A DNA stretch of 64,000 nucleotides from positions 1 through 64,000 of the forward strand of contig CAWCRU010000031.1 in the NCBI GenBank assembly GCA_963798075.1, written 5' to 3'. Source of the DNA: DATAOG01 sp963798075. GTDB taxonomy: Bacteria > Pseudomonadota > Alphaproteobacteria > Geminicoccales > Geminicoccaceae. This document shows, one piece after another, positions 1 through 8,515 of this stretch (positions are counted from its first letter, which is position 1; each line of letters begins with the position of its first letter). The position numbers were made by a program, and so were the translations under genes. The notes beneath the pieces were generated by a model, which saw nothing but the letters and a program-made list of their open reading frames with translations, made no database searches and had not been told where the DNA came from.

Positions 1-125
1 GACCTTCATCTTGATATCTTTTGTGAACGTGGCGCCGGTCGCCTGTGGCTGATGCGCCTTTCCATGTCGCGCACGCGGCCTTCGGCTCGGACCTCCCGCT
101 GCCTCGATCGATCGGTTCTGACCGG

Positions 126-1025
126 CTACCCCGCGAACTGCCCGTCCGGCACACCCCTCGTTCCCGCATCGAGAGCGAAGATTCCGCCAGCCAGCGGCTG
201 CTCTGCCAACTCGGCCGCGCTCAGGCCGTAACGGACGGTGGTCACATAGAGGGTATCGAGATCCGGCCCGCCGAAGATGCAGCTCGTCACACGCCGGCAG
301 GGTAGCTTCACCACCCGGTCGATCCTGCCGTCGGGCGACCAGCGGATGAGACAACCGCCGTCCCAGCGGGCGTTCCACAAAAACCCCTCGGCATCGATGG
401 TCGAGCCGTCCGGATGGCCGTACTGCGCCGTGTCGGCCTTCGCGAAGGTTCGGCGGTTGCTGACCTGGCCGGCCCCGGCATCGAAGTCGTAGGCGTAGAT
501 CGCGTCCAAAGTGTCGGCGAGATACATCGTGCTGTCGTCGGGGCTCCAGGCGAAGGTGTTGGCGATGCCGAGCGTCCGTTCGAACGTGTGCACCGACCCG
601 TCTGGGTCGATGCGATGGAGGCCGCCGGTGTTCGCGGTGATCGGCAGCTCGCTCATGTCGTCGGCGAAATTGTTCACCATCGTGCCATACCAGAAGCGGC
701 CCTGACGGTCGCACCTGCCGTCGTTGGAGCGGTTCTTCGGCTTGTCTTCCTCGGGCGCGACGAACCGGCTCGCACGTCCCGTATGGGGATCGAAGAAATC
801 GATACCAGTCTGCGAGGCGACGATGAGACCACCCGCTCGTCGCACGGCGATGGCGGTGACCATCTCGGGCATGCGCCAGCTGGCGTGCTCGCCGGTGCCG
901 GGATGCCAGCGCTTCACCGTCTTGGACGGCACGTCGGTCCAGTAGAGGGCATGCTCGCCAGGATGCCAGCACGGACCCTCGCCCAGCCAGTCTTTCGCCT
1001 CGAAGACGCATTCTATCTTTGGCAT
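126..1025 (-). CDS. SMP-30/gluconolactonase family protein
   Basis: Predicted sugar-lactone hydrolase of the SMP-30/LRE family, a six-bladed beta-propeller that opens aldonolactones with a divalent metal. Family landmarks are present in order: LGEGPCW near the start (metal-binding Glu), RSNDGRCD in the middle (Asn/Asp), NTFAWSPDD, and HPDGSTIDAEGFLW in the second half. I chose the ATG at 1025 (MPKIEC) over an in-frame start 15 codons upstream because the family begins just before the LGEGP segment. The length of 299 aa is normal. It is transcribed away from the ABC ATPase at 1111 across an 85-bp spacer and lies near a sugar-kinase and dehydrogenase operon, which fits a role in sugar-acid catabolism. 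The substrate cannot be read from sequence. Confidence 0.85.
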   Translation of the reverse strand: MPKIECVFEAKDWLGEGPCWHPGEHALYWTDVPSKTVKRWHPGTGEHASWRMPEMVTAIAVRRAGGLIVASQTGIDFFDPHTGRASRFVAPEEDKPKNRSNDGRCDRQGRFWYGTMVNNFADDMSELPITANTGGLHRIDPDGSVHTFERTLGIANTFAWSPDDSTMYLADTLDAIYAYDFDAGAGQVSNRRTFAKADTAQYGHPDGSTIDAEGFLWNARWDGGCLIRWSPDGRIDRVVKLPCRRVTSCIFGGPDLDTLYVTTVRYGLSAAELAEQPLAGGIFALDAGTRGVPDGQFAG

Positions 1026-1110
1026 GGATCGCCCCGCGTGCTCGTTGCCTGACCGCCGGCGGCTGGACAAACCATACTCGCTCCCCGATCATCGTGCATC
1101 AGGAGAGGCG
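1026..1110. promoter_or_regulatory. Divergent intergenic spacer between lactonase and ABC ATPase
   Basis: These 85 bp separate two divergently transcribed genes, so both 5' control regions must lie here or inside the genes. A clear ribosome binding site (AGGAGAGG) precedes the ATG at 1111. I could not pick out convincing -35/-10 boxes or an operator. Confidence 0.4.
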
Positions 1111-2211
1111 ATGAACGACCTGAACGAGAAGCCGGTCCAGAGGGCAGCGATGCCAGCGACCGCCGCGCACCCGCTTGTCCGCCTGCGCGGAGTCTCCAAG
1201 CGCTACGGAACGGTCCTCGCGGTGAAGCAGCTCGACCTCGAGATCCACCGGGGCGACTTTCTGGCCATCCTCGGCCCCTCCGGGTGCGGCAAGACCACGC
1301 TGCTGCGCATCATCGGCGGCTTCGTCACGCCGACCACGGGCACCGTCGAGATCGAAGGTGAGGATGTCACCGGCTGGCGGCCGGAGAAGCGGCCGACCAA
1401 CACCGTATTTCAAGGCTATGGCCTGTTTCCGCATATGACTGTGCGCCAGAACATCGCCTACGGGCTTCGAACCGCCCGCCGCCCGCGCGCGGAGGTCCGG
1501 CGGCGAGTTGACGAGGCGATCGCGCTGGTCAGGCTCGAGGAGTTCGTCGACCGATCGATCGAGCAGCTCTCGGGCGGTCAGCAGCAGCGCGTCGCCCTGG
1601 CACGCGCGCTGATCATGCAACCGCGCGTGCTGCTGCTGGACGAGCCCCTGGCGGCGCTCGACCTGAAGCTGCGCCAGGCCATGCAGGAGGAGCTGCGGCG
1701 AATCCACCAGCAGATCGGCGGCACCTTCGTGTTCGTCACTCATGATCAAGGCGAGGCGTTGGCGCTGGCCAATCGCATCGCCGTCATGGACAAAGGCGAG
1801 ATGATCCAGGAGGGCGGGCCGGAGGACATCTATGCGGCGCCAAAGACGCGCTTCGTCTCAACTTTCATCGGCGAGGCCAACGTGTTCGAGGGGCATCGCC
1901 AGGGAGAATGGATAACGTTGGACGCCGGCGCGCGGATTGCCTCCTCCGGCGCGGAAGGACCGATCACCATTGTCGTCCGGCCGGAGGTAGTACGGATCTC
2001 GCCGACCAACCTGACGGCCGACGTCGTGCTCGACGGCCTGCTCGTCGACCTGATCTATCTCGGCGTGTTCGTGAAGTACATCGTCGCATTGCCGGGCGGC
2101 CAGCGAATCACCGTGCACAATCCAGACTCCGCCTTGCGCCGGTCGCTGTCGATCAACGCGCCGGTGAAGATCGGCTGGAAATTGGCCGATCAGCGAGTGA
2201 TCGAAGGCTAG
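1111..2211 (+). CDS. ABC transporter ATP-binding protein, PotA-like
   Basis: ATPase subunit of a spermidine/putrescine-type (PotA/FbpC) importer. It shows the Walker A motif GPSGCGKTT, the Q-loop region NTVFQGYGLFPHM, the ABC signature LSGGQQQRVALARAL, Walker B LLLDEPLAALD and the H-loop FVTHDQ. A C-terminal TOBE-like regulatory domain follows from about residue 270. The ATG at 1111 has a strong RBS; the open frame extends further upstream but only into the spacer. It lies on the strand opposite to its probable partners, the permeases at 3165-4774 and the binding protein at 5614-6729, and converges with the ROK gene, whose end is 7 bp away. The split layout suggests the cassette has been rearranged. 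Substrate unknown. Confidence 0.9.
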   Translation: MNDLNEKPVQRAAMPATAAHPLVRLRGVSKRYGTVLAVKQLDLEIHRGDFLAILGPSGCGKTTLLRIIGGFVTPTTGTVEIEGEDVTGWRPEKRPTNTVFQGYGLFPHMTVRQNIAYGLRTARRPRAEVRRRVDEAIALVRLEEFVDRSIEQLSGGQQQRVALARALIMQPRVLLLDEPLAALDLKLRQAMQEELRRIHQQIGGTFVFVTHDQGEALALANRIAVMDKGEMIQEGGPEDIYAAPKTRFVSTFIGEANVFEGHRQGEWITLDAGARIASSGAEGPITIVVRPEVVRISPTNLTADVVLDGLLVDLIYLGVFVKYIVALPGGQRITVHNPDSALRRSLSINAPVKIGWKLADQRVIEG

Positions 2212-2218
2212 ACCTGCA

Positions 2219-3151
2219 TCAAAATGCTCCCGGCGTCCCCGCGCTCGACAGCTGGTACCCGGCGAGGGCGGCACCGATCACGCCAGCGCTCTTTCCGAGC
2301 GCTGCTCCAAGGATCGGCAGGCTACGGCAGGCATCGGCCCAGACGTGGGCTCGCGTGGACGCGATCAGCCGGTCGCGATAGGGACCGGCGGCAAGGCCGA
2401 GGCCGCCGCCCAGCACGACGGCCTCCGGATCGAGCATGTTCACGACGACGGCGATCAAGGACCCGAGCTGGTCCGCTGCCGAATTCAGGATCTCGATGGC
2501 GATGGCGTCTCCGGCATTCGCGGCGGCCAGGACCTCGGTGCCTGCGGCGCTGCGTTCTGTCCGCCGGGCAAAGGCGTCGGCGATCGCCGGACCCGACGCG
2601 ATGTCCTCGACGACCGGCGCGTTGACATGGCCGCAGGCCGCACAGGGCACGTGAAGAGCGCTCGAAGCGAAATGAATGGCGAAACCGTTGGCGCCCGCAT
2701 GCGGCCGACCGTCGATCACCAGGCAATAGCTCACTCCGGTGCCGATGCTGACGTAGACGAATGTCCGCCGCCCCTTGCCGGCCCCGAAGCGGGCTTCCGC
2801 CCGCGCGGCCGCGCGAACGTCGGACTCGATCGTCGTCGGCGCCAGCATGGACAAGCGTTCGCGCACGGGCAGATCGGTCCGGTCGAAATTGTAGGCACTG
2901 CGGATGCGCCCCTCCTTGTCCACCAGTTGCGGAACGCCAAGACCGATGCGGACGATCCGGCGCTCGGCGGCCGCGATCAGCCGCTTGGCAAGGTCCACCG
3001 TATCCGCCAGCACGACAGCGCCGCCGCTCGCCGCCCTGGTCGGGATGGTTTCGCTCAGACTGATGGCATCGCGGGCGAGATCGACGATTCCGGCGGCGAT
3101 CTTCGTGCCGCCGACATCGATGCCGAGGACGCCCGTGGCAGCCGAGGTCAT
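2219..3151 (-). CDS. ROK family sugar kinase
   Basis: Predicted cytoplasmic sugar or amino-sugar kinase of the ROK family, 310 aa. The N-terminal phosphate-binding motif GIDVGGTKIAAG and the catalytic-region motif VSIGTGVSYCLVIDG are visible. The usual ROK zinc motif CxCGxxGCxE is altered to CAACGHVNAPVVE, so the third cysteine is lost and zinc binding may be changed. It is the last gene of the minus-strand run binding protein, SDR, permease, permease, ROK; its ATG lies 13 bp after the permease stop. Phosphorylation of the imported sugar is the natural inference. ROK transcriptional regulators are excluded because there is no N-terminal HTH. Confidence 0.85.
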   Translation of the reverse strand: MTSAATGVLGIDVGGTKIAAGIVDLARDAISLSETIPTRAASGGAVVLADTVDLAKRLIAAAERRIVRIGLGVPQLVDKEGRIRSAYNFDRTDLPVRERLSMLAPTTIESDVRAAARAEARFGAGKGRRTFVYVSIGTGVSYCLVIDGRPHAGANGFAIHFASSALHVPCAACGHVNAPVVEDIASGPAIADAFARRTERSAAGTEVLAAANAGDAIAIEILNSAADQLGSLIAVVVNMLDPEAVVLGGGLGLAAGPYRDRLIASTRAHVWADACRSLPILGAALGKSAGVIGAALAGYQLSSAGTPGAF

Positions 3152-3164
3152 CTGCGGCCGCTCA

Positions 3165-3941
3165 TCATCCGCGATACCGCGTCAGCCAGAGGGCGACGAG
3201 CGTGGTGCCGATGGTCATGACGAGGATCAGCGTCCCGACCGCGTTGGCGGCAGGCGTGAGCGCGGTGCGGATCATGGAGAAGACGAACGTCGGCAGGGTC
3301 ATGCCTTTGCCGATGGTGAAGAAGGTGATGACGAAATCGTCGAGGGAGAGCGCCATGGCGATGAGTGCGGCGCCGACCACCGTCGGGCGGATGATCGGCA
3401 AAGTGATCGTGAAGAAGGCCCGCAACGGGGAGGCGCCGAGATCGCGCGCGCTCTCGACGACACGAACGTCGAAATTGCGCAGCCGGGCATAGACGACGAG
3501 GACCACGAAGGGCAGAGCGAACAGCAAATGACTCATGATCACCGTTTGCGGGCCCATGGGAATTCGAGTGCGCGAGTAGAAGCTGAGCAGCGCCACGCCG
3601 AATACCAGCGGCGGCAACATGAGGGGCAGGCAGAGCAATGCGGCGGCGAGTTGTGCGCGCCGTGGATCGAGCCGCGCCAGACCCAGCGCGGCCATGGTGC
3701 CGACGACGGCGGAAATGATGCCGACCGTGCCGCTGATGATCAGGCTGTTCCAGAACGCCGGGCCAAAGTTGGGATTGGCCAGCATGGCGTGCCACCAACG
3801 CAGCGACAGTGCTTCGATCGGGAAGGCGGACTGGGGTCGACTGGTGAAGGCGAACAGCACGACCAGAGCGAGCGGCGACAAGAGGAACACCACGAACAAC
3901 GTGCCGATGCCGCGCCAGACGACGTTGGACAAACCGGTCAT
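3165..3941 (-). CDS. ABC transporter permease, PotC-like
   Basis: Inner-membrane permease of a PotB/PotC-type importer, 258 aa, with about six hydrophobic segments. The EAA loop that contacts the ATPase reads ESARDLGASPLRAFFTITLP. I chose the ATG at 3941 (MTGLSN) because it overlaps the stop codon of the upstream permease in an ATGA arrangement, indicating translational coupling. The frame stays open upstream, but that stretch is the other permease read out of frame. Its operon partners are the permease at 3938-4774 and the ROK kinase. Confidence 0.88.
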   Translation of the reverse strand: MTGLSNVVWRGIGTLFVVFLLSPLALVVLFAFTSRPQSAFPIEALSLRWWHAMLANPNFGPAFWNSLIISGTVGIISAVVGTMAALGLARLDPRRAQLAAALLCLPLMLPPLVFGVALLSFYSRTRIPMGPQTVIMSHLLFALPFVVLVVYARLRNFDVRVVESARDLGASPLRAFFTITLPIIRPTVVGAALIAMALSLDDFVITFFTIGKGMTLPTFVFSMIRTALTPAANAVGTLILVMTIGTTLVALWLTRYRG

Positions 3942-4774
3942 CGTGGCCGCCACTGCACCAGGAGAAAGATCGAAAGCAGGATGACGGCAAGCGACGATCC
4001 GAGCGTGACGAATGACATGGCCGCCCCCATCGGCCAGTTGCCGAGACCGCCGAATTGCGGCGCGATCTGCACGCCGATCATGTTGACCGTGCCGCCGACG
4101 AGCTGCGGAGTCAGGTAGTCGCCGGCCGCGAGCAGGAAGCAAAGGGCGAATCCGCCGACGATCCCCGTGTGGGACCGCGGCAGGACGATATCGGAAAAGC
4201 GGCGCCAGCCGCCGGCACCGAGGTCGCGCGCCGCCTCCATCTCGATGTCGCTGATGCCGCGCATGGAGCCATAGATCGGCAGGATGGCAAGCGGCAGCAG
4301 GAAATTGACCAGCGTCACGACGACCGCCCCGACATTGTAGAATAGCCAAGGCAAGGGCTGATCGATGATGCCGAGCGCGAGCAGCGCCGTATTCAGCACG
4401 CCGGTGATGCCAAGGATCGTCATCCAGGAATAGATCTTCATCAAATAACCGCCAAAGAGCGTGATCAGCGCGATGAACAGCAGGGGCGGCCCCCAGCGAT
4501 CCGCCTTGAAGCGGATCAGATAGGCGTAGACGAAGCCAAGTGCTGTGGTCAGCACCGCAACGAAAAATGCGAGCGCCAGGGTGAATACCAGGGTCCGCAG
4601 GTGAAGGTCGAACGCCTGCAGATAGTTGGCGAACGTGAAGTCGGGTTTGAGCCTGAAGAGCAGGACCCGCCAGAAGCTGATGACGAAGAAGTAGCTCAGC
4701 GGCAGGACAAACAACGTGCCGAAGATGACCCCGGCAGGCGCCAGCAACAGATAGGTGACGCCGCGATCGCGCAT
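3938..4774 (-). CDS. ABC transporter permease, PotB-like
   Basis: Second inner-membrane permease of the same importer, about 278 aa. It begins with a hydrophobic segment (YLLLAPAGVIFGTLFVLP) and carries the EAA loop EAARDLGAGGWRRFSDIVLP followed by GDYLTPQLVGG, typical of PotB. The ATG at 4774 sits directly after the SDR stop codon at 4776; a TTG four codons upstream is a weaker alternative. Tight packing with the SDR before it and the PotC-like gene after it indicates one operon. Confidence 0.88.
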   Translation of the reverse strand: MRDRGVTYLLLAPAGVIFGTLFVLPLSYFFVISFWRVLLFRLKPDFTFANYLQAFDLHLRTLVFTLALAFFVAVLTTALGFVYAYLIRFKADRWGPPLLFIALITLFGGYLMKIYSWMTILGITGVLNTALLALGIIDQPLPWLFYNVGAVVVTLVNFLLPLAILPIYGSMRGISDIEMEAARDLGAGGWRRFSDIVLPRSHTGIVGGFALCFLLAAGDYLTPQLVGGTVNMIGVQIAPQFGGLGNWPMGAAMSFVTLGSSLAVILLSIFLLVQWRPR

Positions 4775-4775
4775 G

Positions 4776-5567
4776 TTAGCGGGCAATTGTATCCTTGAGC
4801 GACATCAGCCCCTTGAAGGCCGTATAGCCGGCATCGACGGGAAAGATGCCGCCGGTCACGCGCCTGGCTTTGTCGGAGGCAAGGAAAGTGGCGAATTCGG
4901 CGACATCCTCGGGCTGCAGGATGCCCATGAGGTGCAGTTCCTCAATCTTCTTGCGCTCGGCCGGATCGCTCATGAAGGCCGCCTGATGCGGTGTCTCGAC
5001 GAAGCCGGGGCAGATTGCGTTCACCCGCACGCCCTCTGGCGAGACGCCGGCGGCAAGCGATCGCGTCATGGCGACGACGCCGCCCTTGGCCGCGGTGTAG
5101 CCGTCGATGCCGGCCTGGCCGATGAGCGCATCGGTCGTCGCGGTCAGGATGATCGATCCGGACTTCTGCCGAAGCATCTGCTGCCCGACGTACTTACAGC
5201 AATAAAAGGTGCCGTTGAGAACGAGGTCGACGATCTCGTGCCACGTCTCTTCGGCCAGTTCCGTGGCGCGTCCGTCGCTGCGGTTCACGAGCGGAACGTT
5301 CATCGCGTTGTGAAACAACACGTCGATCCGCCCGAATCGGGCGACGGTGTCGGCGGCCATGCGCTGGACCTGCAGCGTATCACGCACATCGACCGGCTGG
5401 AACCGCGCGCTGCCGCCGATCTCCCGCGCGACCCGCTCGCCGCCCTCCGCATCGATGTCGGCAGCGACGACCGTGGCGCCTGCTGCGGCAAACGAATGGG
5501 CGCCGGCGCGGCCGATGCCCGACGCCGCGCCCGTGATGATGGCGATCCTGCCGGCGAGGAGAGACAT
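4776..5567 (-). CDS. SDR family oxidoreductase
   Basis: Classical short-chain dehydrogenase/reductase of 263 aa. The Rossmann motif TGAASGIG near the N-terminus, the NAD-specificity segment AADIDAEGG, and the YTAAKGG catalytic Tyr-Lys pair are clear. The residue 13 positions before the catalytic Tyr, normally Ser, is Thr in TATTDALIGQAGIDGY. Thr can sometimes substitute, but activity may be altered. The start ATG at 5567 (MSLLAGR) immediately precedes the first beta strand. Its place inside an ABC sugar-uptake operon suggests it oxidises the imported sugar or its product. Confidence 0.88.
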   Translation of the reverse strand: MSLLAGRIAIITGAASGIGRAGAHSFAAAGATVVAADIDAEGGERVAREIGGSARFQPVDVRDTLQVQRMAADTVARFGRIDVLFHNAMNVPLVNRSDGRATELAEETWHEIVDLVLNGTFYCCKYVGQQMLRQKSGSIILTATTDALIGQAGIDGYTAAKGGVVAMTRSLAAGVSPEGVRVNAICPGFVETPHQAAFMSDPAERKKIEELHLMGILQPEDVAEFATFLASDKARRVTGGIFPVDAGYTAFKGLMSLKDTIAR

Positions 5568-5613
5568 CGTGGACTGTCGGGGGGCGGGTTCTCGCCCCGC
5601 CCCCATGACCGGC

Positions 5614-6729
5614 TCAGGCCGCCTTGAACTTCTGGTAGGCCTCTTGCCAGTCGGTATAGCTCGCGTGCTTGCCGTCCGGCTCGAGCGGCGGCATCGGGAA
5701 GAACTTCGCCTTTTGCTCGAACTCGGCGAGGTTGTCGTAGGGATAGAGCGACCTCGTCGCAGGCTTCAGCTGGTCGATCGCTTCCCTCACGACGATCGCC
5801 TGGAACGTCTTCTCGGCGAAAGCCACCTGCCCGTCGACGTCGAGGGCCTGATTGGCGCATTTGTGCGCGGCCTCGATGTTCGGGGCGCCCTTGGCGATGC
5901 AGTAGCTGTCGAGCCAGGCGAAGGTGCCTTCCTTCGGATAGGTGAACTCGATCTTCTTGCCGGCATCGGCGGCAAATTTCTTGAGGAACTCGCCGCCGCT
6001 GAAGGTGATGACGACTTCACTGCGCGCCAGCGCATTGGCCAGCTCACCCCAGCTCACGGCCACTTGCCGGACCGCATCCTTCTTCAGCTTGATCAGAAAT
6101 TGGGTGGCCTGATCGAGCTGGTCCGGGGTCAGCAGGGTCGGCACTTCGGCGTCCGTGGCGAGGATCGCCGCCAGCATCTGATTGCCGATCGGGTCGTCCA
6201 TCATCCCGACCTTGCCCTTGTATTCAGGCTTGAAGATGTCCATCCACGATTCCGGTGCCGTCGGGATCACAGCCGGATCGTAGGCCATCGGCCCGGAGCC
6301 CCAGGTGAAAGGCACCGAATAGCGAGTGCCGTTCACGATCACATTGGAGTCGTTGCGAAAAACGTCCGGCACATTGGCGAGATTGGGCACCAGCGATTCG
6401 TCGATCGGCTCGAGCAGATCGGCGGCCACCATGAACGGGATGTAGCCCATATAGGGCGTGACGATGTCGATCTGTCCGGCACCGCCGGCGGACAGACGGC
6501 TGATGATCTCATCATTGTTGCCGATCGGCGTGAAGCTGACCTCGATGTTCTCGCGTTTCAAGAAATCACCGACGCGCAGGCCGGCGTCATAATCCTGCCA
6601 GCCGAACATCGAAACGACGGTGGCGGCCGATGCCTTCCTACTTGTCGCGCCGGCAGCGACGCTCACGCCCAACGCCGCCGCGCCCTTCATCAGATCGCGA
6701 CGCGATATCGACAGCGTCCGCACGCGCAT
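5614..6729 (-). CDS. Extracellular solute-binding protein, PotD-like
   Basis: Periplasmic binding protein of the spermidine/putrescine family, 371 aa. The N-terminus has a twin-arginine (Tat) signal, SRRDLMKGAAALGVSVAAGA, cleaved around ATSRKASA. The mature part starts with a beta strand followed by GWQDYD, and LLEPIDESLVPN is typical of this fold. It is the first gene of the minus-strand importer operon. Tat export of a sugar or polyamine binding protein is common in this group and suggests the protein folds before export. The ligand is not predictable; the neighbouring ROK kinase, SDR, SMP-30 and NagB-like genes point to a sugar rather than a polyamine. Confidence 0.87.
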   Translation of the reverse strand: MRVRTLSISRRDLMKGAAALGVSVAAGATSRKASAATVVSMFGWQDYDAGLRVGDFLKRENIEVSFTPIGNNDEIISRLSAGGAGQIDIVTPYMGYIPFMVAADLLEPIDESLVPNLANVPDVFRNDSNVIVNGTRYSVPFTWGSGPMAYDPAVIPTAPESWMDIFKPEYKGKVGMMDDPIGNQMLAAILATDAEVPTLLTPDQLDQATQFLIKLKKDAVRQVAVSWGELANALARSEVVITFSGGEFLKKFAADAGKKIEFTYPKEGTFAWLDSYCIAKGAPNIEAAHKCANQALDVDGQVAFAEKTFQAIVVREAIDQLKPATRSLYPYDNLAEFEQKAKFFPMPPLEPDGKHASYTDWQEAYQKFKAA

Positions 6730-6896
6730 GAGTTCTCGGATGAGTCATCGGAAGCCTCCCCTTCCCATCGTTTGTTAAGACTTACCGAGGCTCAGAGTAG
6801 ACAGCAGGCCGATGCGGCGTCAACACGCGGGCCCTGGCGTCCCTCAGCACGCGGTCGACAGGATCGTCTCCGTCATGGCCGGAGTCGACCAGGTGC

Positions 6897-7784
6897 TTGG
6901 CAGGCACCGGGTATCTCGCGTATCAGCAATGGATCCCGGCCGTGCAGGCTGCTCGAAGCGCGGCCGATCGAGGCGTCGTCGCTGTGGCAGCGGTCGTGAC
7001 GATCCATCCGGATGCGGACGAGCTGGGCCATCGGCTGGCGCGGGAGGTCCTTGACGGCACCGAACGAGCGCGCTCTGCCGGCCAGCGGTTCCTGCTGGGC
7101 TGTCCCGGCGGGCGCAGCCTCTTGAGCACGTACATGGCCCTCGCCCGAATGGCGAGCGAGACCAGGGCCGACCTCGCCCACCTCGTGATCGTCATGATGG
7201 ACGAGTACGTCGTCCCGGTGGCCGATGGTTTCACCTATTGCCCGGCGCATGTGCACTACAGCTGCCGGCGCTTCGCCGAGCGCGAGATCCGGGGGCGGCT
7301 GAACGACGGGCTTCCGCCCGCAGCGCGCATTCCCCTTCACAACATCTGGTTGCCCGACCCGGCCGACCCGGGGGCGTTCGACGCGCGTTTGGCGGCGGCT
7401 GGCGGGGTCGATCTGTTCCTGCTGGCGAGCGGTGCTTCAGATGGTCACGTCGGCTTCAACCCCCCGGGAAGCGCGATTGACAGCAAGTCACGGATCGTTC
7501 GCCTGGCGGAGACGACCCGGTTCGACAATCTCGCCACCTTCCCGGCGTTCGAGGGGCTCGCCGCGGTGCCGACGCACGGTGTATCGGTCGGACTCGGCAC
7601 GATCGCCCGGTTCTCGTCGGCGGTGGTCATCGTGCTGAATGGCACCCACAAGCAGGCCGCAGCGCTTCGACTGTTGAGCGAAGCGGCTTTCACCCCCGAC
7701 TGGCCCGCGACCATCGTCCATGCCTGCCGCAACGCACGCATCGCTCTGGACGAATCGGCAGCCCAAGCCTGCCGTCGGCGCTAA
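6897..7784 (+). CDS. Glucosamine-6-phosphate deaminase/6-phosphogluconolactonase-like protein
   Basis: Member of the NagB/6-phosphogluconolactonase family. Diagnostic pieces are the phosphate loop LGCPGGRSLLSTY, the VMMDEYV segment carrying the NagB-type catalytic Asp, SGASDGHVGFNPPGS (the GxDGHxxFNxPGS motif) and the late TVxIG-like segment VSVGLGTIA. Together these favour amino-sugar phosphate deamination over lactonase activity. The start is uncertain: the frame opens at TTG 6897, but homology begins near residue 34, where in-frame GTG codons at 6984 and 6996 are candidates, so the true protein may be about 260 aa. It is divergent from the importer operon, whose first ATG is at 6729, consistent with a shared pathway. 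Confidence 0.78.
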   Translation: MAGTGYLAYQQWIPAVQAARSAADRGVVAVAAVVTIHPDADELGHRLAREVLDGTERARSAGQRFLLGCPGGRSLLSTYMALARMASETRADLAHLVIVMMDEYVVPVADGFTYCPAHVHYSCRRFAEREIRGRLNDGLPPAARIPLHNIWLPDPADPGAFDARLAAAGGVDLFLLASGASDGHVGFNPPGSAIDSKSRIVRLAETTRFDNLATFPAFEGLAAVPTHGVSVGLGTIARFSSAVVIVLNGTHKQAAALRLLSEAAFTPDWPATIVHACRNARIALDESAAQACRRR

Positions 7785-7855
7785 CGCATGGCGTCGGCCT
7801 GGATGCGAAAATGAGAAGCATTGGCACCACCGATCAAGTCTCAAGCAGACTTACC

Positions 7856-8160
7856 ACGGGGCGCCCAAGCCCGCCTCTGCCGTGGGCAGCAGCTCCGAGA
7901 GCACCGCGAGGCCATAGCCCCGGGCGTTCGCGAGATTGAGGGCCGCGTCTGTCGATGCCGATCACATGGCCGCTCGGCGCGAGCCGCAGCTGTCCCCGGC
8001 AGGCGAGCAGCACCGCCCGGGCCTCATGCTCCTGCCGGCCACTCAACGCGTGCTCGCGGTAGGGGCAGAGTTGTCCGTCGGCGCCGGGCTCGCCTCGGGC
8101 GCAGGGCAGCCTGTCGTCGCGGCAGGCCCGGCAGTATTCGGGCCCTCCGCCCAGCTGGAG
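7856..8160 (-). pseudogene. Frameshifted small phage-associated gene remnant
   Basis: On the minus strand one frame reads ...PEYCRACRDDRLPCARGE...LCPY... and continues to RLAPSGHVIGID. The reading then continues one base out of phase as ALNLANARGYGLAVLSELLP. This resembles small proteins found next to terminase or tail genes in prophages of alphaproteobacteria. The frameshift near 7950 and the missing start mark it as decayed. The family assignment is from memory of such sequences and is tentative; the adjoining terminase fragment supports phage origin. Confidence 0.45.
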
Positions 8161-8166
8161 GACCTT

Positions 8167-8400
8167 GGGATCGGTCCGGTCGTCGCCTGGTGCGCCGCCG
8201 CGATGTAGGCGAACCAGCTGTCGTCCTGTAGCACGCCGTCCAGGACCTTGATCGATGCTCGAAGCAGATGCTGTGGCGGTCGCAGCCGGCGGTGGTGATC
8301 TCGAAACAGCAGCGGCTGCCGCCTGGCGCCGGAGGCGGTGTCGAGCACGTCGACCACGCCGCGGGTCTTGGGGGCATGGAGCTCGTCGAGGCCGAGCGGC
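8167..8400 (-). pseudogene. Phage terminase large-subunit fragment
   Basis: Pieces in three minus-strand frames line up with the middle of a phage terminase large subunit: LDELHAPKTRGVVDVLDTAS then ARRQPLLF (8396-8304), FEITTAGCDRHSICFEH (8305-8249), KVLDGVLQDDSWFAYIAA (8252-8196) and GDDRTDP (8187-8167). Intact relatives read roughly ...DELH..K...DVLDTG.GARRQPL.F.ITTAG.DR.SIC.E..., then ...D DSFFAYIA.LDEGDDW.DP. At least two indels break the frame and both ends of the gene are gone. It indicates an old prophage, since almost entirely deleted. Confidence 0.6.
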
Positions 8401-8515
8401 CGGAGATCTGGCTCCTGGATAAGGCTCCGGCTGGCCAGACCGTCCGGCTCTGTCGCCGCTGGTACCGCGCGACCTGCGCCCGCGCCGCGTGCGCGACCTC
8501 CGCAACTAGGCCGCC

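Noticed and set aside
1..40. A possible minus-strand start codon at 9-7 (ATGAAGGTC) for a gene leaving the window
   Set aside because: Only three codons are visible and there is no clear ribosome site, so it cannot be supported.
126..305. Short plus-strand frames within the SMP-30 gene
   Set aside because: Out-of-frame shadows of a gene with clear family motifs on the other strand.
5614..6729. Calling the first importer a spermidine/putrescine transporter (potABCD)
   Set aside because: The family match is clear but the neighbouring genes are all sugar-related, so the substrate name and gene symbols were withheld.
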